The notes under the pieces: model-generated
Told to the model about the DNA's origin: nothing
What the model saw: the letters and a program-made list of their open reading frames with translations, nothing else
Databases searched by the model: none
Assembly (NCBI RefSeq): GCF_029784155.1
Contig: NC_073692.1
Location: forward strand, 18,912,126-18,976,125
Source: Uranotaenia lowii
Lineage: Eukaryota; Arthropoda; Insecta; Diptera; Culicidae
Length of the DNA: 64,000 bases
Direction: 5' to 3'
Made by a program: the position numbers and the translations under genes
Shown here: in pieces, positions 23,701 to 35,587 of the stretch
Layout of the letters: each line of letters begins with the position of its first letter
Numbering within the stretch: position 1 is the first letter of the stretch

Positions 23701-25559
23701 AAAGGTTATCTATAGTTTTTTTTTACCACAGAGCTGGAAGTGGAATTCCAAGACAATTATATTTATTCAAAACCACTACGTTTTGCTCAGTTGGTTGAAA
23801 ATTGTAGAAGAGGGAAAATTTATCGTAAACGCAGATTTTCACCGTAGAATTGTGCATTGTTCCGGTTGCATACAGGACTGCATTCATGGATTTTCTTTCT
23901 AGAGCTGAATACACGGCCCAGTTCCGTGAATGCACTCACCGAGTGATTCTTTCGAGCTGCTTCAGCCGGCAAACAAATGTTTCCATAATTTGACGTTAAT
24001 CGTTCCAGTGGGAGTATCACGTTGCCTTTGTATCGTCTGAATTGATGCATTAGCGAGATTGCAGTTCCCTATATCATTGCACTCAACATGGGAATCAACC
24101 CTCATCATCCATAAACTTTATTTTGAGAAGTTCAATTGAAGCGATCATCGAAAAACGCTTCCTGATTTGGCCGATCGCCGAAAGAAATCTGAAAAACAGG
24201 AAGGCACAAAATACCTTCTCATTAAGAGATTACCACAACTGGACCTGATCCCGAAGTTTTCAGTTGTTGATGTCGGTTTCTCTGAATCAAAGAGATTGGA
24301 AAAATTCCGAATGAGCTGGCTTCCAGTTCCGGATCGCTGAAGAAGAAAGGAGTTTGTATGAGCTACCTGATCATTCCTAGATGTATTTTGTCCGATCGGT
24401 GCTACTTGTTGGGTACACAACTTCATCAGAACAAATGGAAAAAATTAACAAGGGTCAGAAAAAGTCTTTCATTAGAAACACTCTTACAATTAGAAAGGAT
24501 CTCTGTTAGGCACGCATCAAGTAGGTAATTCTATTGTAATAAAAAAAATCTCCAATTTCTTGGGCGAAACTGTCTAATTCTACAAGCTTATTTTATATCA
24601 ACAAAGAAGCATGACAACAATCCTTTCAAGAAAATGTAGAGAATTTCGATAAATTATTTAGTAAAGTTTTACAACAGTATTCTCAATCCTCATTTATTAG
24701 GATTCCAAGCGCCTGACGCTGAACATACTTACTTGTCAGTTCCGGAAAAACCGTCACTTCCAACTCGAACGGAATCTACTTGAAAAGTTTAATCTTTTAT
24801 AACATTCAAAACAGATTCTCTCACCCCCACATAACGGCTCCTTTTCGAAGCCATTTCGGCGCGCACCAATTATTTTCCAAAGCATAATTTGACATAAATT
24901 TACCCCGGTCAAATCTCACGCTGCCTTTTCTAAACCAACGCAAACCCGGGAACTTGAGAGCACATTTTCCCATCATCAGCATTTGAATACGACGACAAAA
25001 ACGACGACGGTGTGGGATCAGGAAAAGTGTCACCGCGTCAAGCCAGACGTTCGGTCTCTCTCTCTCTACTTTCTTGGTCCAACCAGCAGTTAGCACTCGA
25101 CATCGCATTTCAAATTTTCCTACCGCAAGCAAAAGGCTTCGAATTCAGGAAATTGAAATCCGATTTGTTTGTTTTGCCATTCGCAGAAGCCTTTCCACCC
25201 ACCTCCTGCCTGAATTCGAATCGCATCCTAAAAGGATTAGAAATCCTTCAACGCGCAAATAAGTTGTCATCTGGCGATTGACGGCGCGTCCTTTCACTGC
25301 GAAGACGTGTCGTGTCGTAAACGGTGGTACTCGATTGTGGTGTAACCCCCTGGTTAATTTTGGGGTGAGAAGGTTGTGATCACTGGTCGAATTTGACAGC
25401 GTTAAGCCCTAGTTGAAATCATACTCTGAATTCTGAAAAAAAATTGAGAATATGTATTTTTTTTTTTCAATCTTGATAATTTTATTTTTTTTTCAACTGT
25501 TTTTAATGGATCGTTTTGTTCTAAGCATTTTAAATTCTTTTGACTTCGAACACCCTTCT
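23701..25559. other. Intergenic, nothing recognised
   Basis: Mixed-composition unique-looking sequence. Short frames exist on both strands (for example 24145-24426 and 25012-25281) but none resembles a known family, and no paired splice sites support them. Confidence 0.35.
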
Positions 25560-26104
25560 GGTTTTCCCTATTTCATGAGGTGATTAGGTGATCAGGGATA
25601 GCTGTTTCCCGGAATCTCTTTTGAGGGTCCCATACAGAATTTATAGAAAAAGACAGAACTAATACAATTTTCATTAGATATTCATGAAATTTGGTACTCA
25701 TTCACGTTTTAGAATGACAAGATTACCTATAACCTACTTTTTAAAAAGCAAGAAGCTCCCATACAAAATCTACTTCAAATATTAGAACTCTCACAATTTT
25801 GAGGTGATTTTCATGTGAATTGGTTCAATGGCTTGTTTGATACAAAAAGATGATATCTTATATATAAAATGGAAATGATTTCTTTGTAAGACCATCACGT
25901 ATAAACGAACGGTCGGAATGAAGTTAAATTCGGTGTCCGAGGGTTTTTCGGGTCAGAGATGGTTTGTATAATTGTTTCGAGAATCTCACTTTTTATGGAA
26001 GATGGCCTCCATACAAAATCAATTTAAAATGGAACTGAAATCGAACAATTTCAATACGATTAATTTATTTAAAGTTAAAACAAAGTTTACCGGGTCAGCT
26101 AGTA

Positions 26105-26178
26105 TAGTGTTAATCTGAAGTTGTCTACGTTATTTATTCAGTCTGTAAAGCCTAAATCAGCTAAGACGTATGTGTAGT
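26105..26178 (+). repeat. SINE-body fragment (second copy of the 49255-49425 repeat)
   Basis: GTGTTAATCTGAAGTTGTC, TTATTTATTCAGTCTGTAAA and GCCTAAATCAGCTAAGACG match the minus strand of 49260-49330 with few differences. The tRNA-like head is missing here. Confidence 0.6.
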
Positions 26179-27439
26179 ATAGTATAAAATGACCCACTCT
26201 TGAACCAGCACCCACGCAAAATTGATAGAAAAAATATCATAACTCCTTCAACGTTTCTGTGATATTCGTCCAATTTGGTACACTTGCAATGTTCAACATG
26301 ATAAGATAATTTAAAGCAACTATATCAGCGTAGAATATCACACGATTCGAAATTATTTCAGGCGATTTTCGTAGAAATTAACAAATTTAAAAAAAAAGTT
26401 TTGGCAACAAATACATTGCAATTGTACTGAAAGACTCCTCCCACTTTTGAAAAAAACAAGAAAACCGGTATTTGAATCGACTAAACATTAAGAATTAACT
26501 GATTGTTATCTAATGAAGAAAACAAACAAGCTTCAATATAAAACAGGGCGATTTATTTAACGAAACATCTTTCCCAATTTGTAAAAGGAAGGAAAAGCGG
26601 ATGTCATACAAAATTAATGTGAAAAACGGAAAAAAATATGTAGGTAGTTATCAAATTTTGTTTACAAGCAGATTAGTTTCAATAAAAAAAAATGACTTTT
26701 TGAACATAAATTCACTTATCAGTCCTAATCCCTACGAAGCCCTCCCACTTTCTAAGTAGGTTCATGCAAAATTTTCTGTCCAAAAATAGAAAATGAATCA
26801 AATCTATCGAAAGACTGGATAACGTGCCGCTATTAAGCTTACCCCTTTTCTGATCATAACTTGAAAACAGGTGATATGTAGACGTGAATTTAGGTATCCT
26901 GGGTTTTTGTGGCCTAGGATGATTCATGTAACAATTCACAATAAAACGAACAATACGAGACAATTTGAATAATTTTGATCATTCTCTCGCTTTTCTAAAT
27001 TGATATAAAATACCACACAGCTTTCATAAAACTAGGAACACGAGCAAGTTTTGTTGTAACGATCCGATTTTTTGAGCTGCGTATAACTCGTATAAAATTT
27101 AAAAAAGGAGGAGGGGAAAACAAAGTGAATAAATTATACGAAAAATAGTCGATCAAATAACCGTCTAATGATTTTCAATATTTTCAGAACTTGAGATAGT
27201 TTTCCCCTAACGAGATGATTTTTTACATTGGAAAAGCCTTCCCATTGGACTTCCCAAATGGAGAGATCTTCTCAAAATCAATATTAAAAACGACATAATT
27301 GAAGTAATTTTCGTGCAATTTTCATCGAAATAGGAAACCATACGAATTTTAATATAACGAAAGATTCAATTCATTCAAAGCCCTTTACCACTTTGAGATG
27401 TGGCTCACATGCACACACCATGGAGTGGTCTGAATTCAG

Positions 27440-27720
27440 ACTCTGAAAGGACTTTTCTAAACGTATGAACAGATATCTGTTTTCTATACATTGGAATAAT
27501 TTTTACATTGAACTGTTTATCAGTTCTCGAAAAAACGGTTTTTTTTATTAAACTTGTCTAAATGGCCGAATCTCGTTAAATGCGCCTATTGATGTTTTAA
27601 GGAAAATTACAGTTTTTCTGGCAATATTTTCGTATAATTTTATAAAAAATACTATAAACTGGTAACTTTCAAACGTCAAAGCTGTAATTTTATTTTTCTC
27701 AAAAGATATGTGTTTTATAG
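27440..27720 (+). repeat. Dispersed repeat, copy 1 (copy 2 at 61735-61960)
   Basis: Shared phrases in the same order include ATCTGTTTTCTATACATTGG, TTTTCTGG.AATATTT and TATGTGTTTTATA. The two copies have the same orientation and are well diverged. No coding capacity. Confidence 0.55.
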
Positions 27721-29693
27721 TACTACGCCATAAAACAAAAAGTTAGGGTTGCCATATTATGAAATAACATCGTCCATTAAAAAAACTTTATCAAATCAGT
27801 TTAGACTAAGGTTGCCAGATTGATATTTAATACAAAGTTTGGGAAAAGTTCGTTCCGGCCCGGTTGCCCGGAATTCATTTTATTTTGTTAGCGTCCAAAA
27901 TGAAATTTTCTGAGCAAGTGTTATAAAAATAATCACGAAAGGTTTTTTGGCAGCCTAAAATATAATTTAAAATGTGCTGACTGTTTTTAAGATCTTGATG
28001 TTTGTTTAGTTTATCCTGGGTTTCAACGGAATTGATCCGGATATTGCCCGGATTTTTAATCGACAATTTTGAAATCAAATGCCCGGGTTTTGACAGGTTT
28101 TTTTTTTAAGTTAAATATCCCGGATTTGTCCGGCCCGGATACGTGCTGAAAAAATTCTGGCAATCTTAGTTTAAACCAGCGGTAAGCAATCTTTTGAACC
28201 AACGGGCCAGTTTTAATTCAAAATCTTCTCGGCGTTTTTAGTTTTAGTTTTTTAGATAATAACAAAAATATTTGCTAGGAAAAAAAAGTTAAATCGTTAT
28301 AATTACAAAATTTTAACATCGTTTTTACAAATCAGCCCAAAATTATTGGGTACGTCACCGTACAAAATCGGGGTTTGTTGAAAAACATTGAATTTTTAAA
28401 TTAACTTCTACTCCTCCGCAAACATTAGTTCTTCCAAACATAGACATCATTTGCATCAGATTTTTTTCCCTAAAACGATAATTTTTCAAGATCAAAAGAT
28501 CGATGCACAAAAACATTTAGCTCGTTTTTTTAAATATCTTTTTTATTTGAACCAAAAGTCTTCTGGAGCTGTGTGTATCACAGCAATAACTTAAAAATGA
28601 GAGATATATTTTTTTTCTATTTTTGTGGTTTAAATTCACTGATCAAAATTTCGGTTTTCTGTACGTATTTCCAAAAAACCTTTCCACAGTTTAAATCTGC
28701 CCTCGTAGCCCTGATTTTTTTTCTGCAATTGGTGAGAAAGTATTTTTAACATTACATGTCGATTAAATTTGCTGAATTCCTGGCAATAACAAAAATTTCA
28801 CAGATTCCCAAACAAATTTTATCGAAGACCTTAGACTAGAATTTACATTCTTTATTATTTTTTTTTTAAACATTTCAACAGATTTCATGAATTAAATTTC
28901 AGTGCTACCGGGATAGAACTTCTAACGCTATTTTAAGAAAATAAGTATCTTAACGTTGATAATATGAATTGTGATTTACCAAGACAGACGGAACAGACGG
29001 AATTTGTCAACGTTTGGTATAACGTCAGAGAAATTTTTCACAGATTTTTTGGATCAAATAAAAAATTACAATATGGGTTTTGTCAAGAACATAATTTTTT
29101 TTTCAGAAATTTTAATGCTAACTTTAAATTCATTTACCAAAAAAAAGCGTTTTTGTTCTATTCGACAAAATAATTATATTTTCAAAAATTAATCTGCTGA
29201 GTTAATTAACCTTTATCCTTGACAAAAATATGACAAAAATCATCATCATTTTCTTAAAAATATTAAAATAATTAAGATGGAGATGTGATATTTGTTGTAT
29301 ATAACCTAAAATTTTTTGAAATACTTATTTTTGAAATACAAATATCTTTTAATCTTATCGTCCGTCTCGAAATGAAAAAAATAAAATATCAACTTAGCTT
29401 ATGGGTGTGAGACCTTCCTTCGATTTTCAAAGTCCGTCCAGCTGAAAAATACGCCAGGAGAAATCCGGGTGGCGTAGTGCTACCTTTTGGAATAGTCACT
29501 TGGAATTAATTAATTTTCACATTATTCACCGAAGGTTTTAACTTAAAATCCCAAATTTACGACATCATAAAAAATTTCCGGTCGCACTCGATCAAATCTT
29601 TCTATATTTTCCTTTTTAAAATGTTAAAACATTACATCAAGAGGTGCTTATATGATTTTTTCAATATTTTTGAGTCTGTAAATTCACAAAATT

Positions 29694-32131
29694 ATGTCAT
29701 GTTTACTGCCAACTTTCAAAACAGGAGTGGTCCCATATAAAATCATTGTAAAATGTATAGTCAGTCAAATCAGTCAAAGGTCGAAGATATTTAGATTCAA
29801 TAGATCCCATTCGGAATCCCATCTATCTGCTGAGGTCAAAATTCATATCTATGGGGATTTCAATCAACGCCACGCTGACTTCATCGAGGACTCTGAAAAT
29901 GAAAGCAGTCGTTGGCGACAATGAAACTTTGCAGTTCATCTTTGACAAAATTGCTAATTTGGGATTGAATCAAATAAATCACATAAAAAACCAGCAAAAT
30001 TGCTATTTGGACCTTTTACTAACAAACATTTATGAAGATTTTTGCGTAATTGAAGCGCAAAACCCCTTATGGAAAAACGAGGCTTTTCATACGGCGATTG
30101 AATATTCCATATTTATACATGAACATCAAAGACCCAACGACTGCGAAAATGAAGAAGTATTTGAATACCAATCTGCAAATTATGAAAACATTAAGAATAG
30201 ATTAAACAGTGTTAATTGGCGAGAAATTTTTAGGAATGAAGGAAATGTTGAAACTGCTACTGACGTCTTTTACAAAATTTTATTTGGAATTATATCACAA
30301 GAAACATCATTGAAGAAAAGAAGACGCCACCGAAACTCTAAGTACCCGGTCTGGTTCAACAGAAAAATCATGAACTTAACGAATCGGAAACAGAAAGCAC
30401 ACAGACTTGTCCAAAGAACTTTTTCAACTACGTGAAAACAAAGTTGAAACCTGGGAATTTTCCGTCAAAAATGCACCTTGACGAACATGTCGGTGATAAC
30501 TCGGAGCAAATTTGCAATCTTTTTGCAAATTTTTTTCAAGAAATTTATACGACATTTAATGAAAAAGATCGTGATCGCGATTATTTTTCATTTTTCCCAG
30601 AATTCTCAAGGGACATTAGCATTAATCAAGTTCATGTGCAGGATATTCTGCAAGGACTAAAAAATTTAGACGCTTCGAAAGGTCCAGGACCAGACGGAAT
30701 TCCTCCTGTATTCATGAAAAGTTTGGCAATGGAACTGACAGCTCCATTGTTTTGGCTTTTCAATATGTCATTGGAATCAGGAAATTCTCCCAAAATTTGA
30801 AAAAGCTCATTTTTAGTGCCTATATTCAAATCTGGTCGAAAGTCTGACATTCGAAATTATCGCGGAATAGCCATTATCTCTTGCATTCCAAAGCTTTTTG
30901 AAGCAATTATAAACGAAAAATTATTTGCCCAAATTAAGAACCGAATAACTGACAGGCAACATGGCTTTTTCAAAGGTTCAACCTCAACTAATTTAATTGA
31001 CTTTTCATTGAATGCAATGGATAATGGTAACCATGTGGAAGCTCTTTATACAGACTTTAGTAAGGCATTTGATCGCATAGACATACCAATGCTTCTTTTC
31101 AACTTACAAAAAATTTGCATAAAATCTCAACTCCTGAAATGGCTTGAATCATACCTAACGAATCGCCAACAAATAATAAATTTCAATGGAAAGAAATCGT
31201 TCCCTATTCAAGTCACTTCAGGAGTTCCGCAAGGATCTCATTTAGGATCCCTACTTTTCATACTATATGTAAACGACATTTACTTTATTCTCAAAAATCT
31301 CAAAATGCTCATTTATGCCGACGACATGAAGCTGTATTTGGAAATAAGAAATGAAGAAGACATCAGCATATTCCAGAATGGAATTCACATTTTCTACCTG
31401 TGGTGAAAAAAAGCCTTCTGAAGCTCAATGTAAAAAAATGCAACTTAATATCATTTAGCAGAAAAAGAACAACACCACCCATAACAATTACATTAGGAGA
31501 TCAGAATGTAGAAAAATGTGAACGAGTCAGGGATTACGGAATTATCTTAGACTCCAAACTTACTTTCACAGACCATTACAATAGTATCATCCATAGGGCA
31601 AATAACATACTGGGCTTTATTAAGCGCTTTAGCTTTAATTTTCAAGACCCATACACAATAAAAACACTATATATTGCCTATGCAAAGTCTTTACTGTAAT
31701 ATTGCAGCGTTGTTTGGTCCCCATATTCAATTTCACACGAAGAAAGAATAGAATCAGTTCAAAAGCAATTTCTACTATATGCCCTTCGTAAATTAGGTTG
31801 GACATCATTTCCACTTCCATCATATAAAGCGCGCTGCATGCTTATTGACATACAAACACTAAAAAAACGCCGCGAATATGCAATGGTTTCATTTGTAAAC
31901 GATATCGTTTCGCAGCGTATAGACTCAAAAGAAATTCTATCAAAATTAAACTTTTATGCACCCTCTCGGCAACTCCGAAATCGAAATTTATTCTTCATTA
32001 ATCACTATCGCACAAACTACGCGAAAAACGGGCCAATAAATCGCATGATGGCCTCTTACAATCAACACTGCGAAACCATTGACTTTACAATGTCTCGGCA
32101 AAAACTCAAACAATATTTTCATCGAATCTAA
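29694..32131 (+). pseudogene. Non-LTR retrotransposon ORF2 remnant (endonuclease end, reverse transcriptase, C-terminal region)
   Basis: Pieces in three frames make one broken polyprotein. An endonuclease tail comes first (HIYGDFNQRHADF near 29850, then LDLLLTNIYEDF near 30020). RT follows: LDASKGPGPDGIPPVFMKSL (about 30670), LFKSGRKSDIRNYRGIAIIS-like text at 30820-30890, YTDFSKAFDRI (about 31050), SGVPQGSHLGSLLFILYVND (about 31230) and the catalytic IYADDMKLY (about 31310). A C-terminal region runs to 32131 with RNRNLFFINHYRTNY. Breaks: frameshift near 29890, frameshift near 30430, TGA near 30798, frameshift near 31400, and TAA at 31697-31699 where a glutamate codon is likely (GAA to TAA). 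The clade is probably jockey-like but not certain. Confidence 0.9.
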
Positions 32132-32240
32132 ATTCTTAAGAAAAATTGTAAAGCAGACACTGCTTAAACCTATTCTTAAGGAAATACACATGTATCGAAC
32201 TAGTCTACGTTACGGTTGACGAAACAAATAAATAAAGAAT
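32132..32240 (+). other. 3' UTR and tail of the non-LTR element
   Basis: After the TAA at 32129-32131, the sequence runs to AAACAAATAAATAAAG near 32222-32240, a short A-rich tail typical of a non-LTR 3' end. Confidence 0.5.
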
Positions 32241-32573
32241 CGGAAAAGCTTAACTTGCATATTAAGAAGTAATAGAAATGGTTGTGGTTATTTATAGAAT
32301 TCAAGATGATAACGATTGGTTAAGGTTATAAGAACCAATTCTTAAAGATATTTTGATAAACTTTCAATCGAGATTTACGAGCGACATAATTCAATTTCAA
32401 TTGGCAGTTCACAAAGAAAATGAATAATCGTGTATTAGTAGAAATTCAATGCACTTACATCGATTACTGAGCTAACAAGCTTTTTAATAAAATCATTGTC
32501 AAAACTAATTTATGGTTGTACGAAGTCTACCGGATCAGCTACCTTGTATAAATATGAGATTTAGTCGGTAATA

Positions 32574-33862
32574 AAGGGTGATACGGTCAAAATTTGGTCA
32601 AGGGAAAACGCGTGTAAATCGGTGAAATCGTTTATTTAAAAAATCAAATTAAATTTCTTTTTAAAGTTCAATTAGTATAAAATTCAGGAAAAATATTCAG
32701 TTAGGCTTCCGCTTTTCCAAATCCGAATTGCCGGGCCTTACGCTTAACCCCTTCCATCAGATTTTGTACAGCCACCTTGTCCACCTTCTTCGCCGCAGAA
32801 AGCCAGTTTGCTGTGAATTGCTGCTCGTCCTTAGCAGTTTTTTAGTCTTCTTTAGGTTCCGCTTGACAATAGCCCAGTATTTCTCAATTGAGCGGAGCTC
32901 TGGCGTGTTGGGAGGGTTCTTGTCCTTGGGAACCACCTGCATATTGTTGGCGGCGTACCACTCCATGGCCTTTTTACCGTAATGGCAAGATGCCAAATCC
33001 GGCCAAAACAGTACGGAACAACCGTGTTTCTTCAGGAAAGACAGCAGACGTTTATTCAAACACTCCTTCACGTAAATTTCTTGGTTGACAGTCCCGGAAG
33101 CTATGGAAATGCTGCTTTTCAAGCCACAGGTACAGATGGCTTGCCAAACCAGATATTTATTCGCGAACTTTGACAGTCTCATGTGCTTGAAAATATCTGC
33201 TACCTTTCCCCTTCCTTTTGCCGTATGAAACTCCTGTCCCGGAAGCTGCTTGTAGTCGGCTTTGACGTAGGTTTCGTCGTCCATTACCACGCAGTCAATC
33301 TTCGTCAGCATCGACGTGTACAGCCTCCGGGATCGCGCTTTGGCCGTCGTATTTTGTTTATCATCGCGATTTGGAGTCACTACCTTCTTGTAAGTCGATA
33401 GTCTGGCTCGTTGTTTTGGCTCGATGCACGGTTGTAGACGATACACCCAGCTTATTTGCGGCATCTCGGAGAGAGAGGTAAGGGTTTCGCTTGAAACTAC
33501 CGGCAACTCTTTGTCGTCTCAGCGGCTTCCGGTTTTCGATTCCCCCCCGATCCAGACTTCCTGTCTGTCGACAAACGTTGCCCAAACACTTTAATTACAT
33601 TTGTAACGGTTGATTTGGCAACTTTAAGCGATTTTGCCAGCTTTGTGTGCGAGTAGCTCGGCGCGAGCAAAATTTTGATACGCTGTTCTTCTTCCTAGAA
33701 CGGCATTTTGACAACTGAAGATTGAATTCCAAAATCAAAATAGGAACAACATTCTACAACACACACACACCTTCAAAATGAGGGGTGTTCAGGTTTTTTA
33801 AATGCAAAATTGAAAGAAATACGTCAAGTTGATATTGACCAAATTTTAACCGTATCATCCTT
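32574..33862 (-). mobile_element. Mariner-like transposon, DD37E type, full length but broken
   Basis: Termini are inverted: AAGGGTGATACGGTCAAAAT at the left, and the right end reads AAGGATGATACGGTTAAAAT on the minus strand, then TTTGGTCAA in both. A TA flanks each end (32572-32573 and 33863-33864), the expected mariner target duplication. The 1289-base length suits the group. Two mismatches in the first 20 bases and a broken transposase show it is inactive. A deleted copy with the same right end lies at 62272-62722. Confidence 0.9.
32701..33706 (-). pseudogene. DD37E mariner-family transposase, disrupted
   Basis: The minus-strand ATG at 33706 is followed by TAG at codon 4 and then by readable helix-turn-helix text (SYSHTKLAKSLKVAKSTVTN; later LSLRDAANKLGVSSTTVHRA). 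The frame shifts near 33410, then continues with the catalytic domain: VVMDDETYVKADYKQL (first Asp), VLFWPDLASCHYGKKAMEWY (second Asp) and NTPELRSIEKYWAIVKRN (Glu). Thirty-seven residues lie between the second Asp and the Glu, which defines DD37E. A second shift near 32800 moves the C-terminus (GVKRKARQFGFGKAEA) to another frame, ending at TAA 32703-32701. DD37E elements are known from mosquitoes. Confidence 0.9.
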
Positions 33863-33894
33863 TATAATCAAGCAAATTTTTAATTTCCGACGTC

Positions 33895-34385
33895 GACTCT
33901 TCTAGTGAACCTAGATATAAGAGAAGCGACGTCTGAAACACAAAATTCCAATCGATACAAAAGAACTGTCAAAATCGATTCCAATCGATCCGAGCATTTG
34001 TCGCAGATCTTTTACCTTTCTTATTGAAAACTCAACCAAGAAAGGTATTGTGATTGTTGTTATAGTTCAAACAGATAATTTTAAAGCTGGTCATATGATC
34101 AGGTGCAATTTTTTTCAATGCTTTGATGAATCGTGTTCCTAGTTAGAAAACTATCTGATTGTTAACGAAATTCAAGTCATTCATACCGTTTATCGCGATC
34201 CTTTGGGCATCGAGTTCAATGTTATTTGTTGGATTGAAGGAGAGTTCACTTTAGAGCTTGAACATTGAGCCAGAAAACAGTGCTGAGGATTTTTTTTGTT
34301 CAAGATTTTGGCGATGTTGCCACATACTTTATTTTAAAAGAGATCAGATGTCGCTTCTCTTATATGAAGGTTCACTAGACTCTTC
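33895..34385. mobile_element. hAT-like MITE copy 1 with perfect 8-bp target duplication
   Basis: The element (33903-34377, 475 bp) starts TAGTGAACCTAGATATAAGA and ends with the inverse (TATATGAAGGTTCACTA), with inverted ends of about 30 bases reaching GAAGCGACGTCTGA. GACTCTTC stands immediately outside both ends (33895-33902 and 34378-34385). An 8-bp duplication with TAGNG termini indicates the hAT superfamily. No transposase is inside. A copy in opposite orientation is at 50602-51084. Confidence 0.92.
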
Positions 34386-35587
34386 AGGTTTACTTCAGGT
34401 TGGTATCTTATTATCGGATGTTTTGTTCAAATACTTTTAGTTGTTTGACGTTTTCTTGAAATACATTACACTAATTTGACGCTTCCGTAGAATGTGAGAT
34501 TTTTTAAAATATAGATTTAAGAATTAGGATTTTCCGTTTCCAAAATGGACACATCTAATGGGTTGCTAAAGAGAGATAAAACCTTTTTTTTTGTAACTCA
34601 TCAACGGCCGACGCTTCAGTACGCAAATAAGACGCGTGCTCAAGCCACCCAGGCCGGTGAAACAAAGCAGCCGCGCTTTCGTCCTGTGCGAGCGAGCATG
34701 CCGAAAATCAATGTTTACCGTCACTTTAGTAGCAATTAAGTAGTGCCATTGTTGTTCCGGCGGTGGTTCCCGAAATGGTAGGTAGGTATAGCTTGAATTG
34801 AAATCCCGCACGTCAAACTGTCACGACGACACGATTCAGCAGCAGCATCAATGCGGTGGCTGGCTGGTGGGAAACAATAAAACATTTGTCCCCTCACGGG
34901 CACGCACGAAAAACGACGACGGCGACGACAATGAGTAGTGAGTGACGATATCGTCAAAAACAAACACGCGCCCAAAAACGGGCAAAGTTTTTCCTTTGTT
35001 CCTGGGGATGCTGACTGACTGAATGCTGCTGACTGGTTTATGGGTGGGCGCGAGCGTTTTCCCCCATTCATTCTTAGTCCCGCAAGCCCCGAAGGTCCGA
35101 TGCGGAAGCGGGAGGTGAAGTAAGAGAGCGCGGCAGAAAATTGTTTTCCTTCCTGTTAATTATTTCCTCCTGGAGCATCAGCAGCAGCTAAATTACGGAA
35201 ATACGTGCTATTTTGGCGCAATAAAACATTTTTCCGCAAAGCATTGTCTTTTTTGTTGGATTTCGTTGCTTCCCGCGCCTGGTTTAATTCATCTGGGGAT
35301 TTCTCATTGTTGTTGGCCAGGAATGGAAGGAGCGAAAAACCAACCGACCAATGAAGGCAGTGTGGTGGCATCATTGCATTAGGACCGTGGGTGGTCCTCG
35401 TAGGATTTCGAGTCAACAGTTACGCGTACGTGAGGTACTTTCGATTGTTTTACAGTTTTCGATGAAACGGGTTAACGGATTCTTTTAGTTATTCATGGCG
35501 GTTTCATTCCAGGCTTTATTTTATAATTTTTTACAACATCACAGGTAAGATTAAAAAAATGCTATCGATTAAGGTGCCAGCGAAGTA
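34386..35587. other. Intergenic, nothing recognised
   Basis: About 1.2 kb between a MITE and the second 9-bp array, with a GC-richer middle (34600-35430). No family is recognised in either strand. Confidence 0.4.

Larger units (their letters stand above)
25560..29690. repeat. Old dispersed-repeat debris, including a non-LTR-like tail at about 26090
   Basis: The region repeats phrases such as CCATACAAAATCTA or CCATACAAAATCAATTT and TTCATGTGAATTGGTTCAAT, which look like decayed copies of a retrotransposon 3' region. ACCGGGTCAGCTAGTAT at about 26090 matches ACCGGATCAGCTACCTTGTA at about 32530 and, reversed, TACTAGCTAACCCGGTGTC at about 39478. These look like 3' ends of one dispersed family, possibly RTE-like; that assignment is inference. 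No gene is seen. Confidence 0.4.
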
